Below, piece by piece: positions 40,838 to 43,878 of a DNA stretch of 43,878 nucleotides (position 1 is the stretch's first letter; each line of letters begins with the position of its first letter). Below the pieces are notes generated by a model. The model was not told the DNA's origin, made no database searches, and saw only the letters and a program-made list of their open reading frames with translations. Position numbers and translations under genes: made by a program. Origin of the DNA: an uncultured Bacteroides sp. (GTDB lineage: Bacteria > Bacteroidota > Bacteroidia > Bacteroidales > Bacteroidaceae); NCBI GenBank assembly GCA_949292025.1, contig CASEYC010000028.1, positions 1-43,878 of the forward strand. Direction: 5' to 3'.

Positions 40838-41482
40838 CTAACTTTTCAGCCGGAAATGAAACTTATGCCCTTCAAACACCGGCTCCACGATGTCATAACG
40901 TATCAATTTGGCCAATAAATGCTCGGCTGCCCGGCGAGAAATGCGCGCCATGCGACAATATTTATTCAAGGACAGGCTTTCATTTTCCTCCAGCAAGCGG
41001 AGCAAAAGCTGTTCGCGCCCGGTGAACGCCATCAACTCCCCGCAGGGATTGTCGCTTTGCTGCCATACCCGAAGATGCACAGGGGTAGCCAGGATATTCT
41101 CGTCGGCAATGCGCAAATAAGCCAGGTTCCTACCGGACTCATCCTTGGCATATACGGGTTTATGGCTACTCTCGGGTATGGTCACCACGAGCACGCAACG
41201 CCCCTCCGCCATAAAGGCTTGCATTTCGCAATCCACCTGCGGCGTGCAATACAGCCGGGCGGCGGCTTCCACCATATACCGCTCTTCTTCCGAACGGACG
41301 CCGGCAATCTTCCCATTGTCCTTCACCCCGACAAGCAACCTCCCGCCATCGGTGTTGGCAAAAGCCGAAAGCGTCTTGGCAATCTTGCGCGCATCGGAAA
41401 TCTCGAATTTGAAATCCTGCTGCTGATGCTCGCCCTCGGCTATGAGCGAGTGAATGTAATCCGTGTCCGTCATCCTTTTCAT
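40838..41482 (-). CDS. AlbA_2 (schlafen-like) putative DNA-binding protein
   Basis: A 214-residue protein. The N-terminal AlbA_2 domain (about 10-125) shows the family pattern QQDFKFEISDARKIAKTLSAFANTDGGRLLVGVKDNGKIAGV. It is followed by a C-terminal helix-turn-helix-like segment with 'ENESLSLNKYCRMARISRRAAEHLLAKL'. Bacterial members are often transcription regulators of unknown target. The start at 41482 is preferred (41473 is also possible), because the upstream in-frame stretch crosses the promoter. Confidence 0.85.
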   Translation of the reverse strand: MKRMTDTDYIHSLIAEGEHQQQDFKFEISDARKIAKTLSAFANTDGGRLLVGVKDNGKIAGVRSEEERYMVEAAARLYCTPQVDCEMQAFMAEGRCVLVVTIPESSHKPVYAKDESGRNLAYLRIADENILATPVHLRVWQQSDNPCGELMAFTGREQLLLRLLEENESLSLNKYCRMARISRRAAEHLLAKLIRYDIVEPVFEGHKFHFRLKS

Positions 41483-41486
41483 GCCA

Positions 41487-41494
41487 CAAAAGTA
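41487..41494 (-). promoter_or_regulatory. -7 box of the AlbA_2 gene
   Basis: TACTTTTG on the minus strand matches TAnnTTTG and ends 4 bases before the ATG at 41482. This again implies a leaderless or very short-leader mRNA, unless translation begins at 41473. Confidence 0.5.
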
Positions 41495-41588
41495 GGCAAA
41501 AAACGCCGAAAGGGCATCTGCTATCAAAAAAAACATTGTCGTCCCACAAAAAAACATCATTTTTCTCCATTAATTCCAAGAAAGAATG

Positions 41589-41596
41589 TATTTTTG
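41589..41596 (+). promoter_or_regulatory. -7 box of the Hc1-like gene
   Basis: TATTTTTG matches TAnnTTTG, 36 bases before the start codon. Confidence 0.5.
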
Positions 41597-41631
41597 CCCT
41601 GCATTATAAAACGAAGTAATACAAAAGGATT

Positions 41632-41808
41632 ATGAAAGAACTGATTGAAAAACTTGCAGCATTGTATGCTGAATTTGAAAAAGATGCCAAAGCTCAATTG
41701 GAAAACGGCAACAAAGCTGCCGGCACCCGCGCCCGCAAGAGCTCGCTGGAAATCGAGAAAGCGATGAAGGAATTCCGCAAGGCATCTTTGGAAGCGTCCA
41801 AACAATAA
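41632..41808 (+). CDS. Histone H1-like protein (Hc1 type)
   Basis: A 58-residue protein, short but complete, starting MKELIEKLAALYAEF and ending FRKASLEASKQ. It is highly charged, helical and free of Cys, Trp and Pro, with KAAGTRARKSSLEIEKAMKE in the second half. This closely follows the small Bacteroidetes proteins grouped with chlamydial Hc1, which are expected to bind DNA non-specifically. It has its own promoter and terminator, so it is a monocistronic and probably highly expressed gene. Confidence 0.9.
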   Translation: MKELIEKLAALYAEFEKDAKAQLENGNKAAGTRARKSSLEIEKAMKEFRKASLEASKQ

Positions 41809-41837
41809 AGAACGCCCCGAAAACACATTTATGCATG

Positions 41838-41870
41838 AAAAAGGCTGCCTTGACAAGGTAGTCTTTTTTT
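41838..41870 (+). terminator. Terminator of the Hc1-like gene
   Basis: AAAAAGGCTGCCTT and AAGGTAGTCTTTTT form a 14-pair stem with two G-T pairs around a 3-base loop, running directly into a T-tract. Confidence 0.85.
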
Positions 41871-41893
41871 GTGCAAAAAGTCGGCCGGAAAAA

Positions 41894-41923
41894 TTGTCGG
41901 TTGCAAGAAAATCATTATCTTTG
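41894..41923 (+). promoter_or_regulatory. Promoter of the NifU-like/GGGtGRT unit
   Basis: TTG (41894-41896) and TATCTTTG (41916-41923) are 19 bases apart, matching the Bacteroidetes consensus. The predicted leader is about 65 bases. Confidence 0.7.
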
Positions 41924-41993
41924 CAGACGGTTACGGTTAAGACACTGAAACTTACATATCATTAATTATATTAACTAATTAATAGAGCTGATT

Positions 41994-42695
41994 ATGACTT
42001 ATTCACACGAAGTTGAACACATGTGTGTTGTAAAGAAAGGTCCCAACCACGGACCGGCTCCCATCCCCGAAGAAGGCAAGTGGGTGAAAGCAAAAGAAAT
42101 CGTAGACATCTCCGGCTTGACTCACGGTGTGGGTTGGTGTGCCCCCCAACAGGGCGCCTGCAAGCTGACGCTGAACGTCAAGAACGGTGTCATCCAGGAA
42201 TGTCTGGTTGAAACGCTGGGTTGCTCTGGCATGACGCACTCCGCCGCCATGGCTTCTGAAATCCTGCCGGGCAAGACCATCCTTGAAGCCCTGAACACGG
42301 ACCTCGTTTGCGACGCCATCAACACGGCGATGCGCGAACTCTTCCTGCAAATCGTGTACGGACGCACGCAGTCCGCATTCTCTGAAGGCGGCCTGATGAT
42401 TGGTGCCGGCTTGGAGGACCTGGGCAAGGGATTGCGCAGCCAAACGGGTACCCTCTTCGGCACGTTGGCCAAGGGGCCTCGCTACCTCGAACTGACCGAA
42501 GGCTACATCACCCGTATGGCCCTCGATGCAGACGACCAAGTCGTCGGCTATGAATACGTCCACATGGGCAAGTTCATGGAACAAGTGAAAGCCGGCAAAG
42601 ACGCCAACGAAGCCTTGAAAGCCGTTACGGGCACGTACGGTCGCTTCAAACCCGAACAGGGCGCAGTTAAATACATTGACCCACGTAAAGAATAA
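41994..42695 (+). CDS. NifU-like iron-sulfur scaffold-family protein
   Basis: A 233-residue cytoplasmic protein. Residues about 45-125 resemble the IscU/NifU N-terminal fold, with GWCAPQQGACKLTL followed by 'IQECLVETLGCSGMTHSAAMASEIL', where Cys lie at scaffold-like positions. The extra N- and C-terminal regions (for example YITRMALDADDQVVGYEYVHMGKF) are not typical of IscU. The gene is paired with the GGGtGRT gene, 18 bases downstream. A role in Fe-S cluster handling or another thiol chemistry is inferred, and no partner isc/suf genes are in the window. Confidence 0.85.
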   Translation: MTYSHEVEHMCVVKKGPNHGPAPIPEEGKWVKAKEIVDISGLTHGVGWCAPQQGACKLTLNVKNGVIQECLVETLGCSGMTHSAAMASEILPGKTILEALNTDLVCDAINTAMRELFLQIVYGRTQSAFSEGGLMIGAGLEDLGKGLRSQTGTLFGTLAKGPRYLELTEGYITRMALDADDQVVGYEYVHMGKFMEQVKAGKDANEALKAVTGTYGRFKPEQGAVKYIDPRKE

Positions 42696-42713
42696 TGAAG
42701 GAGGACACAGACA
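42696..42713 (+). promoter_or_regulatory. Strong Shine-Dalgarno site before the GGGtGRT gene
   Basis: GAAGGAGGACACAGACA directly precedes the ATG at 42714 and contains a full AAGGAGG, stronger than most sites in this AT-leader-type genome. Confidence 0.7.
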
Positions 42714-43724
42714 ATGATTAGACCCGTACAATTTGAAAGCCAAGACCGCCGTATCAAGCAAATTCTTGCCGCACTGAACGAATACGGCATCAAAGACATC
42801 GAAGAGGCCAACGCCATCTGTGACGCCGTCGGCATCGACCCGTACCTGACCTGCCAAGAAACGCAGGGCATCTGCTTCGAAAATGCCAAGTGGGCATACG
42901 TTGTTGGTTGCGCCATCGCTCTGAAGAAAGGTTGCAAGAACGCCGCCGACGCTGCTGAGGCCATCGGTATCGGCCTGCAAGCCTTCTGTATCCCCGGCTC
43001 CGTGGCAGACGACCGCAAGGTAGGTCTGGGACACGGCAACCTGGCTGCCCGCCTGCTCCGCGACGAGACGCAGTGCTTCGCCTTCCTGGCCGGCCACGAG
43101 TCCTTCGCAGCTGCCGAGGGTGCCATCAAGATTGCCGAAATGGCCAACAAGGTGCGCAAGAACCCCTTGCGTTGCATCCTGAACGGCTTGGGCAAGGACG
43201 CCGCTATGATTATCTCCCGCATCAACGGCTTCACGTATGTGCAGACCCAGTTCGACTACTACACTGGCAAGTTGGAAGTAGTGAAGGAAACTCCGTACTC
43301 CGACGGTCCCCGCGCCAAGGTGAAATGCTATGGTGCAGACGACGTGCGCGAAGGCGTGGCCATCATGTGGCACGAGAACGTGGACGTATCCATTACGGGT
43401 AACTCCACGAACCCCACCCGCTTCCAACACCCCGTAGCAGGTACTTATAAGAAAGAACGTGTATTGGCCGGCAAGCCCTACTTCTCCGTAGCATCCGGTG
43501 GTGGCACGGGCCGCACATTGCACCCGGACAACATGGCCGCTGGTCCTGCTTCCTATGGTATGACCGATACTATGGGTCGTATGCACAGCGACGCCCAGTT
43601 CGCCGGTTCTTCTTCTGTACCCGCCCACGTGGAAATGATGGGCTTCCTGGGTATCGGCAACAACCCGATGGTAGGTTGCACCGTAGCTTGCGCCGTAAAC
43701 GTGGCTTTGGCTCTGAACAAGTAA
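42714..43724 (+). CDS. GGGtGRT family protein
   Basis: A 336-residue protein containing the family-defining GGGTGRT motif (about residues 264-270, in VASGGGTGRTLHPDN). The N-terminal third is rich in Cys (ICDAVG, LTCQETQGICFENA, VVGCAIALKKGCK, LQAFCIPG), suggesting metal or cluster binding. Gly-rich loops such as GLGHGNLAARLL and the C-terminal GIGNNPMVGCTVACAVN add further conserved-looking positions. The family has no established function that I know of. It is always worth reading with its upstream NifU-like partner, with which it forms a two-gene operon. Confidence 0.88.
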   Translation: MIRPVQFESQDRRIKQILAALNEYGIKDIEEANAICDAVGIDPYLTCQETQGICFENAKWAYVVGCAIALKKGCKNAADAAEAIGIGLQAFCIPGSVADDRKVGLGHGNLAARLLRDETQCFAFLAGHESFAAAEGAIKIAEMANKVRKNPLRCILNGLGKDAAMIISRINGFTYVQTQFDYYTGKLEVVKETPYSDGPRAKVKCYGADDVREGVAIMWHENVDVSITGNSTNPTRFQHPVAGTYKKERVLAGKPYFSVASGGGTGRTLHPDNMAAGPASYGMTDTMGRMHSDAQFAGSSSVPAHVEMMGFLGIGNNPMVGCTVACAVNVALALNK

Positions 43725-43739
43725 TCCAAATTACTGATT

Positions 43740-43878
43740 AATCGAGTAGGAGGAAAACGAAGTAGTTTTCTTCCTACTTTCGTTTTCCGACCTCTCACAC
43801 CACCGTACGTGCCGTTCGGCATACGGCGGTTCCTTAGTGCTGATGCAATTTGACATATAAATCCACAAGGCAGGGGTA
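43740..43878 (-). mobile_element. Group IIC intron, 3' part with domains V and VI (truncated by window edge)
   Basis: On the minus strand, 43832-43799 is a 34-base domain V with GAACCGCCGTATG, a loop at GAAC, then GGCACGTACGGTGGT. The lower stem, two-base CG bulge and upper stem are all visible, nearly identical to the Oceanobacillus class C intron as remembered. Domain VI follows at 43788-43752, where GGAAAACGAA..GTAG pairs with CTACTTCGTTTTCC. The end CTCCTACTCGAT places the 3' splice site near 43740. The maturase gene would lie beyond the right edge. Confidence 0.88.

Overview
The window looks like a chromosomal segment from a GC-rich gut member of the Bacteroidales, probably Bacteroidaceae. 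The evidence is a SusC/SusD pair, Bacteroidetes promoter signals (TAnnTTTG -7 boxes) before many genes, a 58-residue Hc1-like protein, the serC-serA-DUF1015 order, a TamL-type lipoprotein Omp85 and a GGGtGRT-type gene. No species can be named from sequence alone.

Region 1 (about 1-18430, minus strand) is a polysaccharide-utilisation locus built around sialic acid (nan) catabolism. In transcription order it holds a ROK regulator, then from a separate promoter a YhcH/NanQ-like protein, an MFS transporter (NanT-like), an N-acetylneuraminate lyase (NanL-like), an N-acylglucosamine 2-epimerase (AGE/NanE-II-like), SusC, SusD and a series of exported proteins. The exported proteins are three paralogous predicted beta-propeller enzymes (one a lipoprotein) and a PKD plus PQQ-like propeller lipoprotein. 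An HU-like DNA-binding gene sits among them. No recognisable GH33 sialidase or SGNH-type sialate esterase is present. The three propeller paralogues therefore occupy the place where glycan-releasing enzymes are expected, and they are the best candidates for an undescribed activity. The HU-like gene is bracketed by a GC-rich inverted repeat upstream and a tandem array of 23-bp palindromes downstream. A terminator-like hairpin precedes the last gene of the operon.

Region 2 (about 18600-32000) holds mostly housekeeping genes: a FadL/OmpP1-like porin with an AT-rich internal patch, a low-complexity secreted protein, prmA, a SpoU rRNA methyltransferase, DUF1015, serA (Lys-type), serC, a DbpA-like helicase, a zinc alcohol dehydrogenase, a DsbD-like reductase and a Dabb protein.

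Region 3 (about 32000-43730) holds TamL, an NtrC/NtrB-type two-component pair, a fatty acyl-CoA synthetase, tRNA-Trp, a uracil-DNA-glycosylase-like protein, a hypothetical protein, an AlbA_2 protein, the Hc1-like protein, and a NifU-like/GGGtGRT gene pair.

Both window ends fall inside group IIC introns on the minus strand. The left end has the intron 5' part, directly behind the terminator of the nan locus. The right end has domains V and VI and the 3' end. Each intron fragment is only about 130-140 bases long, which is what a contig broken at a multicopy intron would look like.
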